DNA from: Tethya wilhelma
Taxonomy: Eukaryota > Porifera > Demospongiae > Tethyida > Tethyidae
Direction of reading: 5' to 3'
DNA length: 64,000 bases
Assembly (NCBI GenBank): GCA_964030475.1
Contig: CAXIPT010000008.1
Coordinates: 4,947,104 to 5,011,103 of the forward strand
Shown: positions 35,353 through 52,100 of the stretch, piece after piece
How positions within the stretch are numbered: position 1 is the stretch's first letter
How the letters are laid out: every line of letters starts with the position of its first letter
Made by a program: the position numbers and the translations under genes
Notes under the pieces: model-generated
Databases searched by the model: none
The model's input: only the letters and a program-made list of their open reading frames with translations
Told to the model about the DNA's origin: nothing

Positions 35353-37316
35353 TCAAAAGTTTGTAACTGCTTCATTCTCCATGTCCATGGTGTGTATGTA
35401 ACTACCTTCATCTTCAGTTTCAGGATCAGATTCTCGTTTTTTATTGTCACTAGCCTCTTCCTTATCTTGACTGTTTTGCAAACATTCGTTAGGTGTTTGG
35501 GCCTCTATACTTTGATCACTTTTTTGGTCACCAGCGCTCTCCTGGTTGATAGTTGCTTCTTGATCTTCTTTTTCCTGATCATCAGTGACCTCGTCTTTGT
35601 TCTGATCGTCAGTGACCTCGTCTTTGTCCTGATCATCAGTGACCTGGTCTTCTTTGTCCTGAATATCAGTGTCCTGTTCCTTTGTATCTTGATTGCCAGT
35701 GTCCTGATTGTTAACGTCCTGAGTGCTACCACTGGATTCTTCACTAGAATCTTCATCGCTGCTCTCTTGAATCTCAGCACTATTTTCTTCGTCTTCAACA
35801 GGCAAACCGTGCGCACGTTTCCATGCCTTTTCTTTCTCAATCTCTCCACTGATGTCAGCCATAATCCTCTGTCTAGCTGCTTCCATAATGGCCTGTTTCT
35901 CTCGCAGCTTACGTGCCTTCTCCTTCCGCTCTCTCTTCTCCCTGGCCTTCCTCTCTTTCTCCTCTTTCTTTTTAGCTCGTTGTTGCGCTTTTCTCTCCTC
36001 TTCCATCTTTCTCAGTTGTTCAGCTTCCGCTCTCTCTTTCTTCAGCTTCTGTTGTCTCTCGTACTCCTTCAACTTTTCCCTGTGCTGTTTGTCCTCCTCA
36101 GATTCCTCTTGTCTGGTCTCACAGTCTGGGCACGGTTGAAGGCCGTTCTCGTTGCATCCAGTGCACTTCAATGCTTTGAACTCCCACGTGAAGTTGTTCT
36201 TCATGCTGTTTTTGCTGCCTCCGCACTTTAGACAAGGAATGAACTTGTAGCCTCCGCAAGTTTTACATGTCAGTGTGACTTTGGTACGCTGAGTAGAAAG
36301 AGAATACACTGTACAGTATTAAATTGATATGCACATGGTTTACTTATAAGTAGGTAGTCTAACACATACAGGTATCTCAGCCAGGATGTTTCTCAGCTCT
36401 CCAGTTTCGTTCAAGGTTTCCAATTCTTCTTTACCCTGTAAGCACAGTACATTTGTAAAATTTCACATCACATAACACAATAAGTTATAGAGACACATTT
36501 ATACTGGCTGACAGATAATGTGTAAGTCCCTATTATAACATTTGTATATCGCATACAAACTGACTGATAGATGTGTTAGATGTGTAACCCAGACTAACAC
36601 AGCAACACATCTCTTTATCCTCACCCCAATGTGTTGTCCACTGATGAACACCTGTGGTATGGGCACCTTGGCCTCTGACTGGAGCCTCTCCTGGAGCTCA
36701 TGGTAGTAGTACTTGTTGACGTAGATGTCCCTCTCCTCCACTCTCACGAGGAAGTTGTGCAGCACCGTCAGCACGTAGCGACAGTCCTCATTGACACTCC
36801 TCACCCCACGGAAGCTGGTCACATACACCATCACTTTACCCTGCTCTTCACGTTTCTATGGACATGACAGACATCTTATGATCAACAACAATAACCCAGA
36901 CAATATCAGTGTGGTTAAATAAGAGTTCAGAACTCTTGGTGTGTGGCTAGTCTGGCTGGCCAGGCTGGTCGGCTAGCTAGTTTGCGTGCAACTTGAGCCC
37001 CACCCCCCTTTTTTATCTATAAGCAATCTTGTACTGTAACATTGATTCTGGATGGTAGCTGGCTTACCTTTGCGAGCGCTACGGGGTTGTCAAAGTGCGC
37101 CTGGCCAGCTCTCACTCTGTTCTTCATGCCTCTTATGGTCCCATCCTCGGCGATAATGTCCAGCTCCTTTATGTTCTCGATATCGGTCAAGTCCCGAGTG
37201 CCCGTGTAGCTGAATTTGCGATGAGTCGGCGCTTGGTTTTGTTGGGACGCCTTCGTGACAAAGAAATGCTCCTTTTGTTCTTCTCCAACTTGTTCAGGTG
37301 GCCTATTTTCAGCCAT
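35353..37316 (-). CDS. GRXCR-like protein, long charged C-terminal tail
   Basis: Four exons (37068-37316, 36625-36855, 36370-36435, 35353-36288) give 493 aa. A glutaredoxin-like domain ([39 protein letters not shown]) lacks the CPYC redox site, as in vertebrate GRXCR1/2. It is followed by the GRXCR zinc-like region: [35 protein letters not shown]. The remaining 245 aa are unusual: a Lys/Glu/Arg-rich predicted coiled coil, then acidic repeats ([26 protein letters not shown]). Vertebrate GRXCR proteins act in actin-rich stereocilia; they lack such a tail. A role in actin protrusions is inferred from family only. A shorter paralogue lies at 54790. Confidence 0.85.
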
Positions 37317-37577
37317 TTCTGTTCTATATTATCTGCTGTCCTTTGCGGCGCCTCTGTGCTAAATAATTGTTGGGTGTGTACACTGTCTTTTTTACGTGTA
37401 GTCTGGTCTTTAGTCTATAGTACAACATGATCAGTATTCATGGTGTGAGTGTAATGTGGCGTGGTACACGGTACTACATGGTATAGATTCATGATCTTGA
37501 CAAAGAAAATAAATAAACTTGCATTACATGCATGCACATACAAGTACTGTTAATGTAAATACACTGATTATTGAATA

Positions 37578-42784
<5,207 letters not shown>

Positions 42785-43232
42785 TTCTTGAGGGCTTTTG
42801 TGGTGGTGTTTGTTGGTAGTGGCATAAAGTTTTGATAACAAAAAATTCAAGGAATTTAAATCCAAAGTAAGTAACTGAGACAAGTGATAGCTAGAGGTTT
42901 TTATCTTTTAACATGACTTCTTATAAACATTTCAGCTAGTAGCTTACTTTGACTGTTTTATTGATGTATTTCACGGTCCCAGTCTCATTTTCATCCCACA
43001 ATTCAATCATACCTAAGTACATGTGGGCGTGACACGTGTTTAACCCCAACCTAACTGAATTATGAGTAAGCAACAAATAAAGGGTTAAACTTTTTAGTGC
43101 AGCTCCGCCTATGATTAATTGCACACTCTGAAAACAAATATAAATGTACACACACACACACATACACACAAACACACACACATATACACACACACACATA
43201 AACACACATAAATACACACACAGAAACATTTT

Positions 43233-44451
43233 TTACAAAGTGTGCAGAACTTGAAGGACTTGGTGGACAGTTCCTTTTGCAGTGAGCGAATCCAGCACTT
43301 TACTCGGCCTACAGATGTACAACAATCAACTACATAAACCCAACAACACAAATCATGTCTTGGCAGTTGCACTCACTTCATCAGAAATGCTATGAGAATA
43401 TCTGCACAAGATTTGGGGAAATAGCTCTGCCTTGCTACATGCTTCAGAGCTAGTAATGGTCCTTCCACCTCCTTCACAGGTTGGAACTTCTTGTCCTCTG
43501 ACTGAGGGAGAAAAAAGGAAAAAAAAGGAAGAAAAAAAAAAAAAAGAAAAAAAGAAAAAAGCTCACACAAACTACCGATTTCTAAATCTTATTTTCAATA
43601 TCACAAGATACATTGCAAGCAAAGACACATACTTTTATTAATCCAACTTGAACAAGAATTTCATTTAAGAGTTCACCGACCCTTCCACCTTGGCAAACAG
43701 GCTCCAACAAAACATCTACAAAAACAAACAAATAAGCAAAGAAAAGGTTCAGCCAGACAACTCTTATATCAGACACCTTCCTTCCTTACCTGTTGTGCTC
43801 TCGACAGCATTCTTCACGTTATCGGGACACTCGTCCACATAACAGTTGGCTACCTTAACATAAAGTGCCGCCACTTCAGTGACTGGCGGAGAAGGCTCAC
43901 TGTGTCCCTCTGTGAGCGATGGTGGTGATGATGGGGTGGGTTTGGTCAGTGTGTCTAGGATGAGCTGCGCACGGTGGTTGCCGAGGGCAACCAGGTTGTC
44001 CCCTGAGGGGGATTCCAGGTACTCCTCAATGGTAACCTTATCGTGTGTATAACAATATTATTATTGATGTATAGTTACCCATAATGATTGTGTGTAGCAG
44101 CAAAACACTATTTCATTATTGCCTTGTATGGTAATAGATTATAATGCAGCTGCATAAACTAAGCTTTACACAAAACAAGAGATATAATGAAACACACACT
44201 GTATTGTTTTGTACATTATCAAAGGTCAGAAGAAAGGTCAATGCACAGCATAATGTAATGGTGACAATTTGATACTTAAAGATGAGAAAACAAAACAAAA
44301 AAACTAGGCAGAAATGAATTTTTATAATAATTGCGATTTGTTAGAAGCTTGGTGGACGCTATAATGCCATTGACTCTAACTGTTTAGTCACGTCTTCTGT
44401 AGCCTAAGGGGAAATTGGGAAACGGGTAAACCATCACAAAGCTTCTAACAA

Positions 44452-44535
<84 letters not shown>

Positions 44536-46447
44536 ACAAAGACAAAGCATTGTACGAAACTCACTGTTTTCAAATCTTCTTTCTCTTTAGACGGTGTCTC
44601 CTCTCCTACTGCTGCTGCTGGTTCTCCCTTAGAGTTCACTTCAGTTCCCCCCTCCTCTTCATTCTTGGCCATTGATTCATCCTCACCATCTGACTGTTCT
44701 CCATCTTCTTCTTCTTCTTCTTCTTCTTCATTATCCTCCAAACCTTCGTCATCGCTGAGGCTCTCCAAGGCATCAACCAGTCCTTTGGCTTCCAGTGACG
44801 ATCTGATCAGTTCAATACCATCCTCTCCAAAACAATTACCTAGTGGTAGAATACATCAAGATATCAGACATTAACTAATGTAAATATAGGGGAGAAATTG
44901 ACAAACACAGATCTGTGATAAGACAGGTAGGTGTACCATTTAAGTCAATGCACTTGATGCTGCCTTTGTTGGCTAAAGAATCCACCACAGCCATCCCTGC
45001 ATTTTGGTCCAATTCTCCATAACTCAAACGTAAAGTCTACGCAATCACAAAAGGAGAAGGCACAATAAGAGTAAGTGTACACACCGACTACTATCTTTCT
45101 CACCTCTAGCACTTTGCTTCCATCTTTAATGGCAGCTGCTAAAGCCACAGCTCCCTCTGATCTTACCAAACAATCACCAAAATCAATCTCTTTGAGCTTT
45201 TGAAGACTGGGAATAATATCAGCCATTGCCTGGGCTCCTTCCTCTGTGAATGTATTGTCGTTTAAATCAATTACCTACATCAGAGAATAAGGCAGGAGAT
45301 TGGATCAAATGAGAGATGTTTGAGATTGAACTGGCTAATAACGAACCTCAAGATTAGTGTTCTTAGAGAAAGCCTGTGCTAGTGCACAGATCCCATCTGG
45401 ATTGATTCCATCCTGAGGCATTGATACGTGTACCAATGAACCAAGAACCTGAAAGAGAAGAAGTTTACAAATCACAGTTGCTCCACACATGCATATGGAC
45501 AGAGACAGCAGGCATACCTCAAAGACGTTTGACAAGGCAGTTGCTCCTACATTTTCCAGTCTGTTTCGCCCACACACAAACACCTCAAGAGCTAGTTTCT
45601 GACCGGCCTTCAACGCTTCTTCATGACACTCAAGAAGAGCTTCTGATAACATCTAACAAAAAAAAACAACAATCAACAGATCATCTTACCAAGCTGCAAA
45701 GATATTGCATTCAAGGACATTGTATACATAGATGCAAGACACCAAGATACATTAGCAGTAGGTAGACAGGAAGGAAGAAAAAGAAAGGCTTACACTCCCT
45801 CCTTTGCTTCCAAGACCACAGTTGTTCAGTTTGAGCACTTTAAGCGTGAAGCAAGAAGGACTGGTCAGCAGTGTAGTGATCCCTTCCACGCCAGTCGGAC
45901 CAAATGCATTATCACTCAGATCCAGCTCAACAAGCTGGGCCTTTGCATCCATAATACCTTTACCCAATGATTTCTGTAATGGAACACAGGTGGTGAAATG
46001 TGGGGGTATCTCTATCTGGTGTCTTCTTACCAGTGCAGGAGGTATCTCTGTCTTTAATCTGCTCACAAACATATCACTCCACAGGGCCTTTGAGAATTGA
46101 GGTTTGTGAGCTAAGGCTTCTCCAATGGCTTCCATTGCTTCTACGCCAAAACTGTTGCCACTGAGCTTGAGAGCAGTGAGAGCACCACATTCCTCTATTG
46201 CTTTCAGTATGTGTTCAACTGGTGAGCATAAGAAAGAAAGATGGGGTTGGTGGGCTTTATTTAGAAAAAAAAGTGCTCAACTACATAGCTTTACAGCTGT
46301 ACGATAAAATTAGGTTATTTCTAACTACATTTATACTACTGACCATGGATATTACTGCTAGTATCCATGCAGTGACTTACCATCTTCCCTGGTGTCCAGT
46401 TTCTTTGCTTCACCGGGGATAGCAACCAGGCCATCTTCTTCAGCCAT
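43233..46447 (-). CDS. RANGAP1: Ran GTPase-activating protein 1
   Basis: RanGAP1 stimulates GTP hydrolysis by Ran in the cytoplasm. Twelve exons (46381-46447, 46031-46218, 45794-45973, 45518-45652, 45347-45448, 45104-45274, 44937-45036, 44565-44839, 43790-44036, 43633-43715, 43377-43501, 43233-43308) give 582 aa (human 587). Leucine-rich repeats show the family blocks LWSDMFVSRLKTEIPPAL, VELDLSDNAFGPTGVEG, KLNNCGLGSKGG, VFVCGRNRLENVGATAL and INPDGICALAQAF. The Arg in GRNRLEN matches the catalytic arginine region. An acidic run follows (DNEEEEEEEEDGE), then the C-terminal domain known from animal RanGAP1 (GPLLALKHVARQSYFPK). That domain keeps LIKSED across an exon border, equal to the SUMO-acceptor LKSED of vertebrates. 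It is head to head with OTUD4. Confidence 0.95.
44359..44403 (-). CDS. possible alternative last exon of RANGAP1
   Basis: Inside the intron after the acidic-tail exon there is a strong acceptor (polypyrimidine, ccccttag). It opens in phase 0 and reads ATEDVTKQLESMAL then stop. Using it would end RanGAP1 after the leucine-rich repeats and acidic tail, without the SUMO-site domain. No polyadenylation signal was seen directly after it, so this is tentative. Confidence 0.3.
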   Translation of the reverse strand, partial: ATEDVTKQLESMAL

Positions 46448-46929
46448 GGCGGTTCGTTGTCTTGGGTAGAACTCTTGAGCTTTATGTAAATGATAGGCAG
46501 ACTTACTACAAGTGGGATGCTCCAATTAGAGACTGGTGTTGATAATTGTCTGCCTCTTCAATGCCTCGTGTTGGTATCTCCACTTTTTCCCTCCTTCTTT
46601 TGTCGTACTACGCATGCGCAGAAGCCTCGCAATCACACAAGTAGGCTTATTAAATTTTTTACGGTTCACTCGATAAATAACCACTAAATTTACGGGTCAT
46701 CTCGACTTCTGACGTCAGCTGAGCTGGTCGAAAAAGTTCCCAGGGAAAGCACCATACACAGACAAACGCCCAGCCAGCGCATATGCATGTGCTGCAGAGC
46801 TGAGGAAGATATGGTCGTCTTGAGAAGATAGGAATAGAGATAGGACATCTTTCACGCGACAATATACCCATTGGTTGGGTCCAAAGGCAGTAGACGTTCG
46901 CCTGGAGGTCAATACAACTCCACCTAGCC
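46448..46929. promoter_or_regulatory. bidirectional promoter RANGAP1 / OTUD4
   Basis: The 482 bp between the two divergent start codons (46447 and 46930) contain an NRF1-like palindrome, TACGCATGCGCA at 46609-46620, and TGACGTCA at about 46710. NRF1 and CRE sites are typical of housekeeping bidirectional promoters. No TATA box seen. Confidence 0.5.
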
Positions 46930-49153
46930 ATGGGCAAGAAATCCAAGCGAGAAAAACCGCGGTTAGACGTAAGGACATACAGTAGACATGCTGGCACATT
47001 GGACTCGTTTCTGCCAGCGAATTATCTGTGCAGAAAACCCATAGCAAAGGATGGCTCCTGTTTATTCAGAGCAGTTGCTGAACAGGTACCTATGAACCTA
47101 ATTTGTAGTTGGAGAGTATTTCTTGCTCTGTTACTCCGTTTGCTGGTTGTAACTGGATATACCTCACTCTCCACAGGTGTACCTGGCACAGACTCACCAC
47201 CATAGACTTAGGATGCAGTGTGTGGAGTATATACGTGCCCACCCAGATGATTTCCAAGCGGTGAGTAGATAGTACACTCCAATTGATACTTACGAAAAAA
47301 CTTTAAAATTTTTTGTTTCCCCCCCCCGAACTCCCCACCAATTGCTCTGCTATAGTTTATCACTATTAACTTTGAGGACTATTTAGAGCGCCTCTCCAGT
47401 GAGGTAGGTGTGACACTGAGTTTTAAATTTTGTTGAGTTCATTGCATCATCCATTTTATATTTAAAATTTTTATGACCTGTCTGTGCCTTCTCAGTTGTG
47501 GGGAGGTGAGGTGGAGATTGTAGTCATGAGCAAGCTTTTTGATCGGTCAGTCGTGGTCTACAACGAACTTCAAGGAGGAACGGTGCAAGTCCAGGTGTTT
47601 CCTTCGGCAGAGGAAACTGACATAGACATCAAGGAGCTTCAAAATCCAGTAAGGATGGTCGACTAGGCTAGTGGTCTGTGTGAATCAGTGATGTTTTTTT
47701 GTGATTTTTTTTCTATTCCTTTTTCAATTTTGTTGTTGTGTGCTAGATCATGTTGGCGTACTCTGATGGGAACCACTACGATAGTGTGTACACGAAGAAA
47801 CACATGGCTAGCGTCGCTCAGTGCCAGGGTAAAAACTTCCCTCGTTATCAACACTAATTAGTATCATGTGAGTTATATAATGTTTCCCCATTCTTCCCAG
47901 GTATCGTGTATCGACTGCTCTACCAGGATGTGCTACACGATAGAATCCCTTATTCCTGTTTGAACAAGTTAGATAGAATCAATGAAACAGACGTTGCTCA
48001 GATGGACAATCCAGAAGTCAATGACCATCCAATGCACTTGCTCAACACTCACTACTCCCCTGACTCAATACTAGCCATGGGGACATACACCTTCCACAAT
48101 GCAGCACTTGAAATTCACAAGAAGGAGAAAGCGAGTAAGTTCTCAAAAAAGATTCTTTTTAAAAGAATTACCCTCCTCTCTTTATCTTCTCTGTCCCCTT
48201 GTGAGATCAAGAGTGGGCTGATTGGCTTACTCATCTTTAGCATGAATTGTGAATATGGTTTAGATTGGGAGGTTGTGAATAATAGTGTAGTTCTTGGAAT
48301 TCCAGGAACTCTCACCCTAAGGCCCACATACAAAGGTGACATTATTTGAAGTGAACTTTCTATGCAAACATTTTGTTCTAGTTACTCTATTTTTCCTTGT
48401 AAGCATTTGTCCATTTTAGCTCTGTTTCCTTATCTTCGATGCCATCTCTACCCTGGTATTATGTGTGTACGTGTAGGGTGGTAGTATGTGCAATTGTGCA
48501 TGTTAGGAATGTGGCTATGGTTCCCTAGGCTCTCGCATCAATATGCTTGATGTATCGATATTCATGAGATTCAGATAAAAGCATGTGAATGTAATTGTTT
48601 GCAGCTGCACTCTGAATAAATGGCATGAGTGTAGAAGTCTTGCTATAGCTAGCTGGCTTGACTAAAAATGTTTTAGGCTCAGCTAGCTGTCCTGTCTAAT
48701 TAGATAAATTATTCTCCTTGCTTGCTCATTTTCTCTAATGAGTTGGCCTAGACTATGGAGAAATTATTTCACTCCGCAGTAATTGCTAGTTAATTCCCTC
48801 TATAACAGACTCACTTTCTGCTACTGAGTTATTCAGTTTTGTTTGCTACAATCCTCTTGTGAAGTAAACTCTCTAAAATGCTCTACATATCCTTCTAGAC
48901 ACTCATTTGTAAACATCACAATAACTACATGTAGCTAACACTTACCCCTGCATTCTCTCCCATGGGACATGTGCGTGCACCCACAGGCAGTGAGCTGAGA
49001 GACAGAAGGGTGGCTGCCAGCATCCAGTACGTGGTTGGAGACCGCTGTCAGTTTTACTTGGGAGGTGATGTCATGGAGGGAGAGATAGCAGAGCTCAATG
49101 AATCGGCAGGATACCACATGGTCTATGTGAGGCATGCGTGTGTGTGTGTGTGT

Positions 49154-49194
<41 letters not shown>

Positions 49195-52100
49195 TGTGTG
49201 TGTGTGTGTGTGGATTATTGTCTATTCTCTTGTCCTCTAGATGACGACTGAGTATGAAGGGGGAAGGAAAGAGCGAGAACAGTAAGTTAAACAGTAGCTG
49301 ATTATAAAACCATTGTCATTTCCTGTCTCACAGAAGTATAATCAGTCTTTCTTTATGTGGTTTCTACCTAGGTGGCAAATTCCTTGCCAGAATTTCATTG
49401 TGAGGCCTGCGAGTGGTAAGAAAATACCCTTACTGAAGTTACATGTATACAACTCACTATTACCATTATCTCTGTGTGAATTCAACTCAGGAAAGCACAA
49501 GTTCCCGGCGACTGCTAAACCACGTGGAGGGGCCAATGGTCCTCACCCTCAGAATCCTGGGCGTGGCAGGCCGTTGTCCCACCCCCCTCCTCCACCCCCT
49601 GGTGGCGGTGTCTCTCCAGCAGCTCCGACAAAGACGACCCCGTCAAACAAAACCAACTCCTCTTCAGTGCAACAGCAGGCGATGTATGCTCCTCACAGGA
49701 AGCAACCGTCGAATCAGACGACTCTCCCACTTCACTCGGCTTGGAATCAACCGATGAACGTGAAGGGGGCTAGGAGGAGAGTGGAACAAGATGGCAGCGC
49801 TAAGAAAGGAGAGGGGACAGAACCTCACCCAGGAGCTTCGTCATCTTCGACAGCAGCAGCAGCGAGGGGAGGCAGGAATGATGGGAAGACACAACCTGCT
49901 AATAGGGTGAGTTGATGAACGTGTCCATTTGTAATTTTTGATAACACAAGTTTGTTTGCATACATTAGCATTGTGTGGATTTGGTGTTGAGTACACCAGT
50001 ATTGATTGACTGTTGACAAATGTTTCATCTGGATAATTTTTTCCCTCAATCTTTCCATCTTCATCCCAGCAGCTCCCTAGATCAGCCAATGCTCCCAGTG
50101 AACCTCCCATTCAACCAGCTACCACTAGCAAACAGACACCTCCCGCTACTGGTCCACCCCACCAGCAGCAACAGCCTACCCACAAACCATCAACGTTGCC
50201 TCAACAGACTGCCCAGGTGGACTCCCGATCTCAGTCTCGACGGGCGGGAAAAGTACCTCCGCACCAGCAACACCAGGTGCAGCAACAGCCACTCTCACCG
50301 CATGGCACCCGGCCTCCCTCTGCCCCTCCTCCTCTTCCCAATGCTCACAATCTCCCGCCAAACACCGTCAAGAAGACAAACGGAAGAGGCTCTCTAACGT
50401 CGGACGATTCCAGCTACAGTAGCAGCGACGAATCAGGTGGAAATGGTGTCAAGAACCATCCTGCTGGCAGAGGAGGGGTTCCAGCCAGCAATGGAGGGAT
50501 GGTGGATCAGAATAGTTCGGGTGCTAAATGGGAAAACAAATATCAGTCGAAATTGTTCAGCGATAGAGTGAAAGGAGATGTGAGAAAGACCAACATGTCA
50601 TCTCAGACAGACAAGGGGGGAGGACTGAAGGCCAAGGAGGTGGTCACTGGTCAGGGTGAGGTGGGCGGGGCTTCAAAGGTGTCCAAGACTGTGAACAAGA
50701 GGGGAGGGCAGCAGGGTGCATCGAAACAGAGGAGTACACACACTCCAATTAATGCCCACCCTGGTGTTGCCAATGCAACGGCCAGCGTACAGCCCACAGT
50801 GCAGCAAAAACAGTTTGTGGAGAATTTTCAAGATCCTTCAGAGCAGACCAGCACTAGAGATGGCAGAGCTAGTCCTTACTGGGACAGCAAGAAGCTCAGC
50901 AACATCAACTCACAGCCGGGAGATGCTTGGCCTATGATTGAGGATTTGCCACCGACTGTGACTGCTCCTAACCTCTCCAACTCCATGCTCTTCAAGGCTA
51001 CCCCTGCAGGACAGCAACAGTTCGGCCATCACCTCCACCATCAGGCCCCCCACAGCTCTGGTGTCGATCAGCTACCAGTGCCTGGCGACAACCCTCCATC
51101 TTCTCCTCCAAACATCATCTCACCAACCTCAAAGTCCACCGTGGGTGCTTATTCTCCGTTTGATCCTATGCTCCTTGCTAGCATTGGCGGCGGTGTTCCT
51201 CAAGTTGTGGGGAGAAATCCTCAAAATCCTTCCCCAGTCGTTCCGACGGCCGCCGATAGCACTCCGGCCATGTTCAGCAGTGGTATCCACCCGGCTCAAG
51301 GTTACCATCACCCCCTGCCCGCTGTGAATCCTACAGTGCCCATTTCTCCTCCACCCATAACTCCTGCTTTGATGCCACAGCAAGACAGCCTCTTTCACGT
51401 GCTGGGATCAGGTGTCAAGAGTAACATCTCCATCCATCACCATCAGCACCAGCAGCAGTTTCCTGTGAACTTTGCAAATCCTGCTTCAAGCGCTAGCCCA
51501 ACTCTTGCTCCATCCTCTGAGCTCCATCAAAACATTTCACCAGCAAAACCAGCAAATGTAACTTTGTCAACGGTACCCAAATCGTCAAGAAATGTCACCA
51601 ATCCCACGAAGGCTAAATCGCCGCCTGCACCTCCTGTTTCAACAGCTCCACCTAAGGTTGAGTATGAGGAGAAACTTCTCATCAACGTTTATACCCAGAC
51701 TCTTACTAAGAAGAACAACGTGGAGTGCCAGGCAACGGTTGAGGCAGTGACTAGTGAAACCCAGACCGATCCACTTCCTAGTGGCGATCGCTCCACACAG
51801 ACGGATGGGCTGTATGTACCAGTGGATGAGTTGTGCCCACCAGAAGTGAATGAAAACACCGAACGTGAGTTTGAGACTAAGAAATTGTTGCTGTTTTTCA
51901 TTTATTATGCTTTTTTTCCTTTTACAGTGAGTAAGCTTCAGTTTGCCCTGCAATATAGCATACAGGTGAGCTGTTATGATATCACATGCATGTAAAGTGT
52001 AGCTGTGGGTATAAATCATTAAATGTGTGTGTTTTTTCTACGTGTGATATAATTATCCTACATTCTCTCCCTGTCCTCTCACTACTAACAGTGCCTGAGT

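Noticed and set aside
35392..36231. 279-codon plus-strand frame rich in Leu/Phe
   Set aside because: It is the exact antisense of the charged GRXCR-like tail; Lys/Glu codons read backwards give Leu/Phe/Ser. No splice or start context.
46659..47047. Minus-strand frames over the OTUD4 first exon and promoter
   Set aside because: Antisense to a well-supported exon and a promoter; composition not protein-like and no splice sites.
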